Below, piece by piece: positions 47,393 to 60,490 of a stretch of 64,000 nt of DNA (the first letter of the stretch is position 1; each line of letters opens with the position of its first letter). A program made the translations under genes and the position numbers. The stretch is from Emydura subglobosa (taxonomy: Eukaryota > Chordata > Testudines > Chelidae). The notes under the pieces were generated by a model, which worked only from the letters and a program-made list of their open reading frames with translations, was not told where the DNA came from and made no database searches. The stretch lies in contig ML679961.1 in the NCBI GenBank assembly GCA_007922225.1, forward strand, positions 68,986,890-69,050,889, read 5' to 3'.

Positions 47393-49240
47393 ACTGGCAC
47401 TGAGGGACAACTTGGCAGGATTACAAAGACTCACTCCTTTGCCTCTTCTTTTAGGGAGTTCTCTACACCCCACTCATAAAAGATGCAGACTGTTCAAAAA
47501 TTCCACATGATGCCCTTCTCCCAACGCTGAAGAAAATCCAAAGCAGCTGTAAGATGCAGCTCTTTTAATCATTCTCAGCCTGGGGAATTACCTAAGGAGC
47601 CCTCAGACATACATACATCAAAGAGCACCTCCTCCACCTACCCAACCCTTGACTCTGCACTGGAAGAAAACAAGGAAGAGGGAAAACCAGAGGAGTGTCA
47701 CCACCAATAGGTTCCATGGTTACCTCGAACCCCATGTAGCTCACCACTCATGAGATGTTGGCTGAACTGGCGTCAATCTTTGTGCTCTAGATAAAACCAT
47801 GGCATTTCTAAATGGGTTTCCTACTGATTACACCTACGTGCTGGGTGAAGTGTCACTGTGCAATGAGACACGACGTAACCGAAATCCCTTCTTTCACTGA
47901 TTGATTAGCCTGATGGCTTTGCAATGTGTGTGCGTGGAGAGACGGTTCCTGACTTCATGAGGGGTTCAACAGAGTCTTAAACCACATACAACCCACGAGA
48001 AAAAGGAACCTAGAACAGCCACTTTGTTGTACATCAGGTGTCAGCTGATTCTTTTTGGACCAGCCTGGCCTGGATGGAAAAGGCCTGTGAGACTACTCAG
48101 ACCATCTGCCTAGGGCCAGGAAAGGATTGTTTCTTACCATGCATTCGCTAATGACTTTAAACATCCCAAGGGATGGATGGGGCTCTCACCCCTTCCCTCT
48201 GGGAAGGTAACTCCACAGCCTGACCTGTCTGGGGTTCAGCTTCAGTGTTCCCTTCCTGAACCCCATCCTATCCCTGTGGGGGAGGGAAAGAGAGATGGAT
48301 GAAGTGAGACTCTTGTTTCTAGGCGATAAGAGTGAAACCCAATGTCCTCCTGAAAAACAAAAGAACTTAATACAGCAAAGAAAAAAAAAATGTGTGAGAT
48401 ATTTATCTCCACAGCCTTGAGGGGATGTAACCTCTGAGAACCATGTCTGGCAGGTGGCAGCGTTAAAACTAACTGTCCTTGGAGAGGATGCGCTGCTCAG
48501 AGGACAGCAGAGCATCCCATAGAAAGGAGATGTTGTTGCCAAGGATCATCTAGAAGGGAGGGGGGAAGAGGCTTTGGAGTCTGGAGGTTGTGTGGGCCAC
48601 AATGTGAGTTCCCCTGGCTGCCTGCGTGTGTAGAAGGGACACTTCACCTCTGGGTTTCTGGATCTGGGGGAAGGGGAGAGGAAGGCGTGACAATGTGGAC
48701 CTCCTCAACTGCTACTGGCCGGGGTGCAGACAAGCACCCAGGGGTGTGAGAAGGAGATGGCCACTGAGCTTTGTAAATGGATGTAATCCTCTCGTCAGTG
48801 TTGTCATGGAGTCCTCAGCATGTGGGGTTCAGTGTAAATGTACAGCCCAAACCCTAGAGTGTTTGTGTGCAGGCCAAACCAATTAATGCTTCTCCCAAAG
48901 TCAAATGCTGTCCACCCCTCTCTGGCCCGGCCAGACAGCGGTGTGGGGCTCAGGTGATGTCCTGTATGGGGGGTTACACAGGTGTGCAGTCTCTGTCAGT
49001 GGCTGGGAGGGGGGGATTACTGTGTGTCTATAACTGGGGGGCTCTCCCCTCCCAGGGCATGCTGTGCAACGTAGACAATGGCTGACGCTTTGCCCGGCCA
49101 GGGCGTCAGCCTTACGGCCACTGCCTTTAGGATAATTTGCATAGTGTTACCCAAAATGCCTTGCTTTTTTTTTTTTTTTTAATTGTTACACATACAGTGG
49201 AACCCACATAACTGAATAAAGGAATCAAACCTGAAGCCAA
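47393..49240 (+). other. CHRM4: Probable CHRM4 3' UTR
   Basis: After the TAA at 47390-47392 no other gene starts on +. The first clear AATAAA on this strand is at 49215-49220, giving a 3' UTR of about 1.85 kb. The region includes an A run near 48383-48390 and a T run at 49166-49180. Use of this signal is inferred only from the hexamer. Confidence 0.5.
49215..49220 (+). terminator. CHRM4: Candidate CHRM4 poly(A) signal
   Basis: An AATAAA in ACTGAATAAAGGAATC, the first such hexamer after the stop codon. Cleavage would be expected some 10-30 bp later. Confidence 0.45.
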
Positions 49241-52200
49241 AGGCCTTTCAGTGAGTACATCGTTCTTCAGCCTCCAGCCACAAGGACCCTGGGGGCTGAG
49301 GACTTCAATTAGGCCGGGCCCACTGGCCTCTCCAGTGAAGCCTTCTGCAACTTGCTGTCGGTGACGCATATGAAGGGTTGAAAGAGAAACATGCAGCGGG
49401 AGGTTGTGCTGCTCCCTACACAAGGGGCTCTGTGGCCACCCCTGTAGCAGGTGTGACGGCGGCTGTCAAACTTCTGCACTCTATGGCAAGGGCTTTCCCA
49501 GGTTTCAGTGCCTGCTGCCTGGAACGGAGACTGGGCTCCTTCCAGCCGTGCCTCCTACTGGCCAGGCTAGATCTGGCATCTCCCCTGTGTGTCTTTCTCT
49601 GCTGCCCTGCAATGCCCCGTCGTTCCCGCTTTCCTCTTTGTTTCATGCACACCTTTTGCAGGGGCTGGGAAGGTTTGCCTGTGAGGCTGGCCCGAGCGTG
49701 CAGGGACATGGCGGGGGAGGAGATGTTGCTGGTCTAGCAGGCTGTGCCACAGCTGCAGCAATTCAGGCTAGTGCATTGGGACTGAGGCAGGCTTTGCAAT
49801 TGGATTATGGGCCCTTGGGGGGGGCCTGCCCAGCCAACCAGAGGAGTCAGTGGGCTGCAGTAGGTCATTGCCCTGGCTGGATGGCTCTGCTGACATAGGG
49901 ATGAGCTGCTCCATGAAGGCACCTGAATGTAAGTTGGTTCAGTTATGTTTGTCTTGTCCTGATTCAGTGGGTTGTGATCAGGATCTTTCTGGGGCCTCTC
50001 AGTCACAGGGCGTGACACCCCAAGATGGGCAGTGCCGGTCTGAGCTCAGCGCCACAAAGGTGGTCCCCCTGGAACACAGAGGGGCTTGTGCGGCCAGCCC
50101 ACACTCTGCCTGGGGGCTGCCTTACACAGCATAGGCCCAAATGCCTCCTCATTGCTCTTGGGTCTGGTTTCACTCATTGCCATCCCTGTGCTGGCCTGGA
50201 AGCGATTGTCCTGTGATAGCTGAGGACGGCCAGGAGCACAGGTGCCTGGGGCTGAGATTTTTTCCCTGGAAGGGGAAGGTTTGGTGGGGACGCAGGCAGC
50301 TGCTCTTCTGTGAAAAGTCGGAAAGCTAACGTGAGGCTTTTCTGGCTAGAGGGATGAGGGACCCTGCCCCAGTGATCCCCACCCACATGTGGGCCACTAG
50401 ACTGGTGCAGAGGCTTCAGCTAACCCTGTGGCTGACTCCCCCAGCTTCTGCAGCAGGGCAGCATAATTGCTACCAGATTCACACTGGGCTGGGAACGTGG
50501 TGGGTGGATTTAAAGGATACTTGAGCAAGAAGGGCAAGGTCTCTTATTACATCGGTACCAATGGCCCTCTGGTTTTCCTCACCCCCTCTTGTGGGGGAGG
50601 GTAGATGCAGACTGATATGGTGAGGAGCAGGTTCTTGTCCTGTACCTCTGAGTTCACTGAGAGGCTGAAGGCAGATCAGACAACTGCAGAGAAGATGCTG
50701 GTGGCATTTAACTCACTGTTCTCTTAAGATGGAATCCACATTCTGCCTGACCAAAGGCCATGTTGGCAGCTTGCTGGGTATCTGAAAGCAAGACCCCACA
50801 TGATAGAGCAGATTGGAGGCTGCGCCGCCTGGGGCAGTTGGCACTAGGCAGCGGGAGGTCTGTCTCCTTGGGTGGCAGTATGAGACAGGAGGGCCAGGAG
50901 CACCAGCTATGACCTGCTATGGGGTTCAGCGAGCCTAGAGAAGAGCCGGGAAGTTGGATAAACAGCCCCTACTACTGGCTGGGCCGTATGTCAAGTCCTT
51001 GGCGGGACTCCCTCTGCCTTGTGACACACACAGGCTAACACAGGCCTCAGGGGAAGGGGGGGAGAGTTGCCCTGTAACACCCTTGCCCTGCCAGAGCCTT
51101 TAACTATGAACAGCTGATATCTCGCTGGAGGTTGATGCCATCTCATTAAGGCTCTTGTTGGCAGCCTACCTCTATTTGCATCCTCATCTTGCCTCCAGTG
51201 TCTGCATGGACTAATCCTCAGCACAGCCTGTCTTCCTCAATCCACGTACAGCAGCCACTAGAACAAGTCAGCCAGCAAGTCCCGCCCAGCTGCGCTGATC
51301 ATGCTCCTTCAGCTGGGAGTGGCTAAGACTGAAAGAGCCATGGCTTTCTCCCAGCAGGGATCCCACCCCACCCACTGCAGCCCCTCTGGCTTTGTGGCAG
51401 TGCCCTGTTCCATGCAGCAGAGTTTCTGGGTGACTGTTCCCTTGTAGGGCTCAGAGTGCTGGCTGGAATAACACCTGATGGGAGAGGCTGGCACTGGAAT
51501 GGCCGTGAGCTCCTCCACAGCGAGTGCTCCTGCCCTATTTGCTAAAGCGCCACCTGCTGGGAGAGGCTGTGACTAGATTATCTAGTAGTGGCCTCTGGCT
51601 TGTGGTTAAGGGCCCTACCTCATCACCTGCAGGACTGGGGAGGTGGGAGTCCAGCATTGGAAACCATCCAGCTGTAACATGGGTTAGACAATCAGAGCAG
51701 GGACTTTACTGTGCCATGTGCCTGTGAAAAGCCACTCTGAAGCCTGGACCGTCTCCTGTCTGGTTACAGCGCTAAGGGCCAGTGCCAAGGTGCAGGGAGG
51801 ATACCAGCTTTTGCACAAAGCTCAGACAGAATTCCTGTGCAAATGCATCTCAGGGCCAACTACAGCCTGCACATGCTTCTCCCCAAGTAGGGGATTTGTT
51901 CCAATGCTTAGCCAAGCCAGGAAACGTCCTTTCAAATACAAACCCTTTTCCAGTGTAAGTAGTAATCGAGTGGGGGCATAAACTGCAACCAAGCAGCCTC
52001 TTCCCTCTTGGTAACGCCCTGGTTTCCACACCCTTCCTGACACAAGTTTAACCTCATATAGGAGCTTTCTTCAGCCTGCCTTTCACATGGGGTAAAGACC
52101 AGGAGCTGCAGTGCGCTGCCTGATGGCTGCATACCTGTAACTCTTGTTCTGCTTTCCCTTTCCTACCCCTGTTGCTTGCTTATTCCCTGCAACTAACTCA

Positions 52201-52374
52201 CCCTGGGTTTAACAGAGTCCTGGCCCAACTACCCCCAGTGGAGCCCCAGCTAATCCTCCAGGCTAGGCAGCAACCATTAGACTGATCTAGCAGGAACCTT
52301 CACTGCAGCTGGTCTGTCACAGCCTCTGCTAGCTGATCAGAGTTCCCAGCACAGAAGCAGGATGTGGGAATAGA
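49241..52374. other. Spacer between the convergent genes CHRM4 and MDK
   Basis: No gene is recognised. The frames at 49378-49898 on + and 49416-50018 on - have no domain features. Near 51595-51660 there is a worn SINE head (CTTGTGGTTAAGGGCCC..GGGAGTCCAG). Confidence 0.45.
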
Positions 52375-53342
52375 GGTGTGTTTGTTTTTTAAAGGCTTTT
52401 ATTGGAAAAGAAAAAAAAATCCCAAAGTGGCGCGGGCTGGCCCAACACCTGTGTGAGAGCGGAAAGTGGGGAGGGGCCACAGCGTGCCGGCACAGACATA
52501 GATTAGAAGAAACAGAGGAAAAGGAAGAGGAAAGAGAGAGGCCAGTGAACCTGGGGGAGATTCTTTTCTGGTTGCTGCAGGAATCTGGGGGTTTGCGCCT
52601 GCTGGTGGAAAACCAGGCAACAGGGAGGGGTCACGCTGACCGCAGAGGCCAATCCTTGGTTGAACACCTTGTGAGCAAATGCAGGTGGAGGCAAGCTGCA
52701 CACCCACAGTGCACCACTGACAAGAGGCACATATTTTGCCTCTTGCAAAGTCAAGAAAACCAGAAATACTGAGACACGTCTCCAAATTTTTCCATTGCAC
52801 GTGAGCCCAGACAGGTGCTGGGGCTCCTCCCTTCCTGCTCTTATTACACCTGCCCTCGGTAGTGGGATCACTTGCCAATTCAGTGTTTAGCTTTTCTTTT
52901 GCCTGAAAGCACCCTTGTCAGACAGGTCGTGGGCTTTCCACAGATGTGCCACAGGCCACTGAGCTCCAACAAAGGGTCCAAAATGTGAAGGGCTCCAGCT
53001 GCTCCCAGCCCAGAGTGCCCCACGCGCATCACATTGAGTATCTGAAAACAGAAGCCAAGATAGGAACACGGGGGGGTCCAAATAAAGGTGCCCGACAGTG
53101 GCACAGAGAGGGTACAGGGAAGATAAACAGCACCTCCTGCAGGTGAGGACAGATTTGATCTCTACATGAGTGATTAGAAAAGGCATCTCAGTTAAGGATG
53201 AAGTTGGGGAGGAGAAAGAAATGGAATTTGGCAAAACATTGCCGAGCGAGGGGGGGGGGCATCATGCTGCAGCTCCGAGTGGTGTGTGTCCAGATGGGTT
53301 CAGGCACTGCGTCTGGGAGACAGGACGGTTGTCCCAGCCCCT
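52375..53342 (-). other. MDK: Probable MDK 3' UTR
   Basis: Read on -, the stop codon at 53343-53345 is followed by about 0.95 kb with no other gene up to CCAATAAAAGCC, whose AATAAA is at 52398-52403. The open frames on - here (such as 52399-52878) carry no domain and are part of the UTR. Confidence 0.6.
52398..52403 (-). terminator. MDK: Candidate MDK poly(A) signal
   Basis: TTTATT on +, AATAAA on -, is the only such hexamer I see between the MDK stop and the spacer. The mRNA end would fall at about 52375-52388. Confidence 0.6.
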
Positions 53343-56077
53343 TTAGTCCTTCCCCTTCCCTTTCCTGGCTGTTTGAAACAATGGAACAAGACATGAGTTA
53401 GTGCATCTGTGAAACACTCCCCAGCTGCTGCCTTACAGACACAAAGGTCAGTTCAGCACGGCCGTAGCGCACCTGGTACAAAGCCTCCTGCAGGCCACTG
53501 GCGTGGGTTCTGGCTGCAGTGGCACATAGGCCAGGCAACCGTGGTGAAGCCGGTCAGGGCCAAGGGAGAGTGAACCCCGCTAGGCAGTGCAGTTGCCTTT
53601 GACATCCCTGCTAAGTGGGTACAATTGCCGGCCCATGTGGTACTACAGCTTTGACTCCAGTGGCCCAAGCAAACTGAATCAAGAGTCCTTTGATGACCAG
53701 CCGCAAGAGTGGATTGGGGCCTTTCATACCTTGCAGGATCCCAAAATGCCCCACAGGCTGTATAGGCAGAAACTGATAGTCCCATTGAAATGCAGCACAT
53801 GGTGCGCCGTGACGCGATACACTGCTTACAGGCAGTGCGCCGGTTAAAGTAAGGGAGATAAAGAGGGTGAAATCCTAGCGCTATTGAAGTCAATGGGAGT
53901 TTTGCCAGTGGAGACAGGATTTCACCTAGAGATGCCTGTAGCCATTTGAAACAGCAGTAGGATTTTTAGCCCTGTGGAATGTAATTCTCCAAAGAGGAAT
54001 TTCACCAGGCTAGAGTTAACAACCCCGCTCTTGGGAAAAGAACCAGGGTCTCAATGAGCCCAGGTATCCAGGACCTCAGTGTTTTGTTTCCTTCAAAAGA
54101 TTGCTCTTGCAGCTGCAGAGTTCCACAGCAGCATGCCAGGACATAGAGTCAATGCTAACACAGAGGGAAGAGCACTTCCTAATGAAGCACCAGCACTACT
54201 CTGCAGTGATAGGGCAGTCCTTGGAAGTACAATCCAGACTGACCCAGCTTAGCTGGTGAGATCCCACAGGATCACATCCCCAGCTGGCATGGCTGCATTC
54301 CTCTTGAACGTGTCATGCACCCAACGTACAATGGCTCTTCCTACAGAGAGATGGGAGAAGGACGTCTAGTGGTGTGGACTGACCTTTGGATTTTGACTTG
54401 GTCTTGGGAGAGCAGGGCTTGGTCACTTGAATAGTCTCCTGACACTCGGCATTGTACAGGGCTTTCTTCAGAGTGCCTGAACGGGCCTTCAGACCTGTGG
54501 CAGCATCACACCCACCCCAGCTCTCAAACTTGTACTTGCAGTCGGCTGGAAGAGAAGTAGCAGCCATTAGTTCTATGCAGTGCCGAGAGTAAATGACAGT
54601 CCCTTGGGAGCCCCAGGAACAAAGACTGGGCTGGTGGGCAAACAATGTTCATGCTGCTCTATCGGACAGCCTTGTATTGCATTCACATCACCCCAGGTAG
54701 CAGCCACGCTGCCTCTTCAGGTGCTGGAAGGCACTGGGGTCATCCCACTTGACTGAACTGCAGCATGTGGTGCCAGTACTGCCCTCTGTGTCACACGGCT
54801 ATAGCATCCTGATAGCATCTGTCTATCACTCAGACTCCATCTGCAGGGCTTGACACCTAAACGCTGTTCTTCATGGGTCTGTCTCAATGAACAGGCCATT
54901 CCAAAAGCCCTGACACCTAAATGGTGAGGCACAGATACGCAGCTGGAGGGCAATGGCAGATGAGGCTATGCTGCTCAGTCCCCATCTGCCAGCTCAAGTT
55001 TTGAAGATAGCAGCACCCACTAGTATAATTTCAGAGGGGGCTGGCAACAAGAACCACCCAGTCAGTTCTGTGTTGGCCACGTGCCCTACCTTGTCTGGGA
55101 AGCTGAGAGCGCAGCAAGGGCTATTGCGCCTATGGCAGAGCTAACGTGACCCGTGTCTAGCCTTTCATCCATTGCATTGTACCTAAGATGCATTGCTCTT
55201 CTCCCTTTGGAAGGGGAAGAGCCCCTCTCTCACAGGAGATGTTCTGAACCCAAGAGTGCCCACTGTGCAACTCATGGCCATCCCAGCCTTCAACAGAGGT
55301 GTGGTCTGCAGAAACTACATGTCCCACCATGCAATCCTCTGCCATGAGCTAAGTGGCCAGGTCAGACATTGCATTCTGGGACATGCAGGCTCTATCTGGC
55401 ACACATATACATCAAGAGGCTGGGTACAAGGCAGTGGAAGGCCAGGTCCTAGGTGCACAGTTGGGAGCCTGGCTAGCTGCTTATATGATCCAAAGAAGGG
55501 TAATGTTGGGGCTCCCATATTTTAAAGGGACACCCACAAAGGCTCCAGATTTTGGACAAACGTCCTGCCGGTTTCCCACAGCCCCTGACGGCCCTCTGAG
55601 CCTGGTGAGTCTCTCTGGGATGGGATTGGGCACTCACCTCCAAACTCCTTCTTCCAGTTGCAGGGGATCTTGCATTTGAGTCTCTTAGTCTCCTCCTTGC
55701 AGGTGCCCTCGCGATAGCCCACACCACAGTCTTTGCTGTTGGGGGTGCAAGGCCCCCAGCGCCAATCCTCACACTCAGAGCCGTTCTTCTTCACCTTGTC
55801 TGCAGCGCAGAGGAGGGAGCAGGCAGTCACGCCGAAGGATACTGAGCAGCAGCTGGTCCCATAGACAGGGGCTCTGCCCTCCCCCACTCGCAGCCAGGGA
55901 AATGGCCATCCCCTTCCCCCACCCACAGCCAGCCCCAAGGAGTAAAGGCCATGGGGTGAGGTCTTCTCGGCCTAAGCAGCCATGAGTTTGCCTCTCACCT
56001 TTCTTGTTTTTACCAGCCTCAGCAGCTGCAGCCATGAGGATCAGCGCCAAGAGGAGGAAGAGCCCACGGACCTGCAT
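53343..56077 (-). CDS. MDK: Midkine, heparin-binding growth factor (4 coding exons)
   Basis: Coding exons on - are 56077-55999, 55799-55638, 54545-54384 and 53368-53343, all with GT-AG borders and phase 1 junctions; together they encode 142 residues, the usual length. Exon a holds a signal peptide, [21 protein letters not shown], then GKNKK. Exon b carries the N-domain with six cysteines (from [20 protein letters not shown] to [12 protein letters not shown]). Exon c has the C-domain with four cysteines ([14 protein letters not shown] to VTKPC) and the heparin-binding basic residues of [15 protein letters not shown]. The tail ends ARKGKGKD. All ten conserved cysteines are present. Midkine is a secreted cytokine that binds heparan sulfate and receptors such as PTPRZ, LRP1 and ALK, acting in neural and tissue development. 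It converges with CHRM4, as in human. Confidence 0.95.
53865..53926. repeat. Short palindromic MITE in MDK intron
   Basis: GGTGAAATCCTAG at the left and CAGGATTTCACC at the right are inverted repeats around TATTGAAGTCAATGGGAGTTTTGCC. It is a typical short hairpin repeat and lies in the last MDK intron (53369-54383). Confidence 0.55.
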
Positions 56078-56078
56078 G
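56078..56078 (-). other. MDK: Splice acceptor of the MDK signal-peptide exon
   Basis: On -, CTTCCTTCTCCCACACAG ends at 56079 and is followed by C and then the start ATG at 56077-56075. Only one 5' UTR base is in this exon, so a separate upstream non-coding exon is required. Confidence 0.8.
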
Positions 56079-59000
56079 CTGTGTGGGAGAAGGAAGACAT
56101 GTCAGCCCAGAGAACAAAGCCTGGGGGAGGACCCAGGTGAAAGGGATGGCACGTGTGAGGAGACAGACAGGCGCCTGGTGGCGGGGAGGGAACGAGGGTT
56201 CTGGAGACGATGGACAGGACTGCGTGGGCTCAGGGGAAGGTGTCTGGGTCACTCTCTTCAGGGATTAAGGTGACCCAGGTCCCTTGGATTTCAGTCCCTC
56301 CTGCTTGGGGCTGTGCTGCCCCCTCTGCACTCTCCTCACAACCCCAGCGTGTCCCTCTGCAGGATGGCATCAGGGCAATGGTGAGCTGGCAACACGGGCA
56401 GCCCCAGGGATAGGGCAAACGCTGAGCTGAGAGCTTTCTTCCCTAGGTGATACCCAGGGCTCCAGGAGGGATCTAGGACAGGAAATTGGGGAGAGGCTGT
56501 GAGCACCACCAGCCCTAACGCTTGATCTGGCCTAGCAGGAGGGAGTCAGGGCCCTTTCTAAGGCTCGGTCTGTCAAGTGGGAGCCTCACCTCGCCACAGG
56601 AATTTGAGGCTCTGAGCCAGGCTGGGGGACAGGGCTGGGACACAGACAGCAATGGGAGTCAGACTGGCTCCCCTGCCAGCGAGCCCAACCAACAGGGAGT
56701 CTGACAGGGCCAGACTCCACAGCCTGTGTGTGGGATCATCCTCTGTGCTCCCAACTTCCAACCTCTCCAGGCTGTAGGACAGTCAGACATAGACAGAGGC
56801 TGCAGAGGGTCCCTGGTGCAATTCAGCTCCCAGCCCCCCCTTCGAAGCTGGATGGTCAGTGATCCCAGTGGGCTGGCTGCAACCACATTTAAATAGACAC
56901 TGCCTCGGGTTACAGAGGCTCACGAAGGAAGAAGGGGTGAGTCCTTCCTACTCCATAGTGAGGGGTGGATAAGATGAACCAAGAAACCCCTTCCAGTCCA
57001 GCCTGCTAGCTGGGTGTGTAAGGAGGAAGAGTCCCCCCCAATAATGAGCTCCCCAGTGACTCAGGTGTTCCAGCAGCTCAGCCCCTTTTATCCTGCTGCT
57101 GTCCTCAATACTGGCCTACAAGGATGAGTCAGTGGGTCCAGCCTGCATTTCCCTACCTCATAACCATCTGCCACTCCCCCTGGGAACTCAGTATAGTCTA
57201 AATGCTGCCCCCCAGCCCCAGTCCCACCTTGACCAGGCCCAGGTGGCCTGAGGGGATTTGGATGTTCAGGGCTCCACAGACAGGAACATAGAGGAAAGTC
57301 AGCTCCTAATGGAGAAGGGCCTGAGGCAGGGGGTGTGAGCAGACGGGCGGGGAGGGCCTTCATCTACTAACTGCAGACAAACCATTGGGAACTCCAAGGT
57401 CTCGCCCACTTCAAAAAGCAGTCACCTTCTCCCTGCATCAGCCAGGAAGGCAGGAACATCTGGATGGGCATGTCAGCGGCCAGATGTGAGGAAAATTCTC
57501 TGGTTTCCAGGTGAAGGAAACCTAAGAGTGAAAAGGAGGGAGCCGCCAAAGGGAGCAGCCAGGTCTTGTCAGCACCAGCCTGGAGAGGCGGCAACTCATG
57601 GCCACAGGCACAGAGCCCACGCTGAGAGGATCCCAGATGACCACAAAGCCGTAACTATCTTCATGTGCCTCTGTGTCTGGAGGGCCAGGTTTCTCTGTGG
57701 AAGTGACCAGGCGCCTAGCCTCTTCTCCTGGGCTCTACAAGCTACGCTGTGGCCACATGACAAACCAGGCCCTGTGTGCCACGTGGAGCAGGGACTTAGC
57801 ACTGCACAGCACGTGGGACTGATCCTCTCGTGCACATCCCCAACGCCCACAGACGTATGGTGGAAGGGAGAATGCAGGATTTGGGCCTTTCATTTCAGCA
57901 CCTCTCAAGTCACCGTCTCTGTCCCCCTCAGCTGGTGGGACTCCTACTGGTGAAGGACTCAGGCCTCCTGTTACAGGGTGTGGTGGGCACATTAACATCA
58001 CAATTCCCCCCCTCCCCCCAACTTCAAACCAGAAGCAGCCAGGCGGAGGCTGGGAAAGCCCCTCTGCCTGAGGGTGGGATTTGTGCCGCTCCTGCCCTTG
58101 GAAAGCTGCTGCCAGGAATGGGGCCCCGCTCCCCCGTGATTCTGCGGCCCCCTTCCATGCCCCCGTTTCCCAGTGTCTCTTTTATCTTGTGCCCAGCAGG
58201 CCACCTCGCCTGTGCCAAAGAGCCCCAACGTTGGAGGGGACTGCAGCTGCCATGGAATCTTTATCCGGCGCCGAAAGAATCCAGGGCAGAGGAAAACCAC
58301 GACCATCGGTTTTTGAAAACTAAAACAGAAGATTAAAAAAAACCCCACACAATGTGGAGCTCATGCAGAGCTTTAGAAGTGAAGCTGCTCCCCCTGCTGG
58401 CTCCCTTAATGTCAGCTCATTACCATATCCCCCCAAAGGGGCCATGGATGCAGAAGGCCAGTCTGTGCATGTGTGATGGGGGAGGAGACGGAAGACATGG
58501 AAGTAGGTGTTGTGTTTGACTGTGCAAGAGGGGAACTTGTGCATGGGTGTGTGTGTGTGCGTGCGCATATATGTGTGTGCATGATGGGGGAGTGTGTAGG
58601 TGTATGCACTGAGTATGCCAGGGAGGGCATGAACACTGTGGGACAGTGCATGTGTTTGCACCACTGGGCAGTGGGTACATTTGTTAAGTTGACTGAGTTT
58701 CTCCCTGAGCTGCTGACTCTTCTGAGAGGGCCCCTGTCCAGGGCTGCAGTCAGAGGCTCAGTGTCCCTGTGTGGGCACCTCAGTGACTCGACGCTCCTCC
58801 CACTGTGTACACCCCATTAGTTTCCAGTAAAGAAGGTGGCTAGAAATAGTTCCAACCCCAAATCAGAGACCTGGAGGGTGGGATACAGAATCCAGGCTCA
58901 GCATTCGCCAGCTCACCTGTTTCTACTGTAAGCTGAACCCTAAACCCAGATGCTTCTGCATCTGATTGGTTTGAAATCTGGCTCTGTGGGTTGTTCTGCA

Positions 59001-60415
59001 GGAAGCTGTCCCTTCTTTGGTGAGATCTGAGCTGCTGCTGACATCAACACATCTGCCCCCTTCTTGTAGCTCCAGGAGATCTCGCTGCAGCTGTGAACAA
59101 AGGGCACTAGCAGAACAGTGCCCTGGTCCTGGCAGCGGGGATGGACAACAGCTTTTCACCTGCTTTTCCCATGATCAATGAGAATCCTCTCAAGTTTTCC
59201 CCACTGGTGGTAGTTCAATGACGCACAGTAACAGACACAGACACCCCCTTTGTGTTATGCTGAGCTGGTACAGCCAGTGACCATGCCAACGTCTTCCATA
59301 CCCACCAAGGGCCTCCACCAAGGGGATGATGGGCGGCAATGCCAGAAAGTAACATGCACACTGCATTAAATAAACAGCTACAGCTTCACCACCTGGGGGG
59401 AGACACACAGTTTGCAAGTGTGGCCCAGGCTCAGATCAAGGCAGCAGGGACCACACTAAGCTATTGCCCATGTGGCATCTTTAGCTTGAGTCCTCATTCT
59501 GAGTTTTAAGAGTGAGGGTGAGGGGGAAGAGAGCGTCAAGCAGACGTAGCCCTGGAAATGATGTCATTAATAGCCCCATTTTCCAAAGTGGCACCTGATT
59601 CTTAGAGGTGCTGCTGAGCCAGCAGCAGCAGCTCCCTCTGGCTTCAGCTAGATTTGTGGGTGCTTCTCGCCACTGTAACTTGGGTCCACAGTGTCTCAAA
59701 CAGCAGCGATCAAGGGGGAGAGGACCATAGCTCCGCCACCAGGCTTTGTCCCAGCTAGGAAAGCCCAGGCCCCAGTCTGTCCGTTACAAATCCCGCCCAC
59801 CTCACTCAGGCTTAGAGCTTAAACAAGAGGGACTTGGCCCAGGCAGCATGCGAAGAAGATGGAGAAAAACCCCACACAGTGAATGGCAACTGCCAACCCA
59901 GGGAGCAGGTGAAATCCGGGGATTAGACTAGCTAAGATTTAAGGTTATGGCTGCTTGGTGCCGGTTACCCTGAGCCGTGGCATTTGATGGACCTGATGCT
60001 TCCCCCAGGTCCATATGCAGGGGGCACCGCTCAGCCTGGCTTCATCATCTGCTTTGCACCAAGTGCATTGCCAGGCTGTTCACCCACACTTGTCAGCCCC
60101 TTTCCCCCACCAACGAGCTCCGGTAGACCCCTTCCCATTGTTGCTTATGACTAGGCAGCTCACAAGTGTGATGGCAGCACACCCATCCCAGCTCCAGCTA
60201 ATCGGCTGCCCTATCCTGCCCCTGCTGTGCGAGACCCTCCCTGCGGACCTGTTATGGGGTGGGACAGGACATACTGTGTGCAGTGTGCGGGGGGGGGGAG
60301 AAGAGGGGGAGAGAGAGATGCTGGGGCACCATTCGCTCCCTTCCCCCACACGGTCACCCTGGCAGCACGCTGGAGGAAGCAGCTCCGTTCGTTATTCAGG
60401 CTCCAGCGCACTCAC
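56079..60415 (-). other. MDK: Probable MDK intron 1
   Basis: This 4.3-kb stretch lies between the proposed 5' UTR exon and the start-codon exon. I see no other exon. A GT/GC-rich simple stretch lies at about 58540-58600. Alternative MDK first exons, known in mammals, could be hidden here but cannot be pointed out. Confidence 0.5.
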
Positions 60416-60490
60416 CTTTTGTGCGTCGGTTGCTGTGAAGCTCCCGGCTTCACTCTGAATTGAACTGTCACACAGAATTACACAGCCCGG
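60416..60490 (-). other. MDK: Probable MDK exon 1 (5' UTR, 5' end approximate)
   Basis: On -, a moderately GC-rich segment ends CGACGCACAAAAG|GTGAGTG, a strong donor at 60416/60415. The preceding DNA (60490-60760) is richer in CpG than the surroundings, as at a promoter. No start codon is needed here because the next exon begins 1 bp before ATG. It is the best candidate for the first exon; a transcript would be needed to fix the start. Confidence 0.5.

Noticed and set aside
46889..47473. 194-codon open frame on - inside CHRM4
   Set aside because: Exact antisense of a highly conserved receptor exon; no independent domain or signal.
55793..55938. Extension of the MDK exon frame upstream of 55799
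   Set aside because: The frame remains open into the intron, but CTGCGCTGCAG|AC is a good acceptor and the phase fits the signal-peptide exon; conserved MDK protein begins there.
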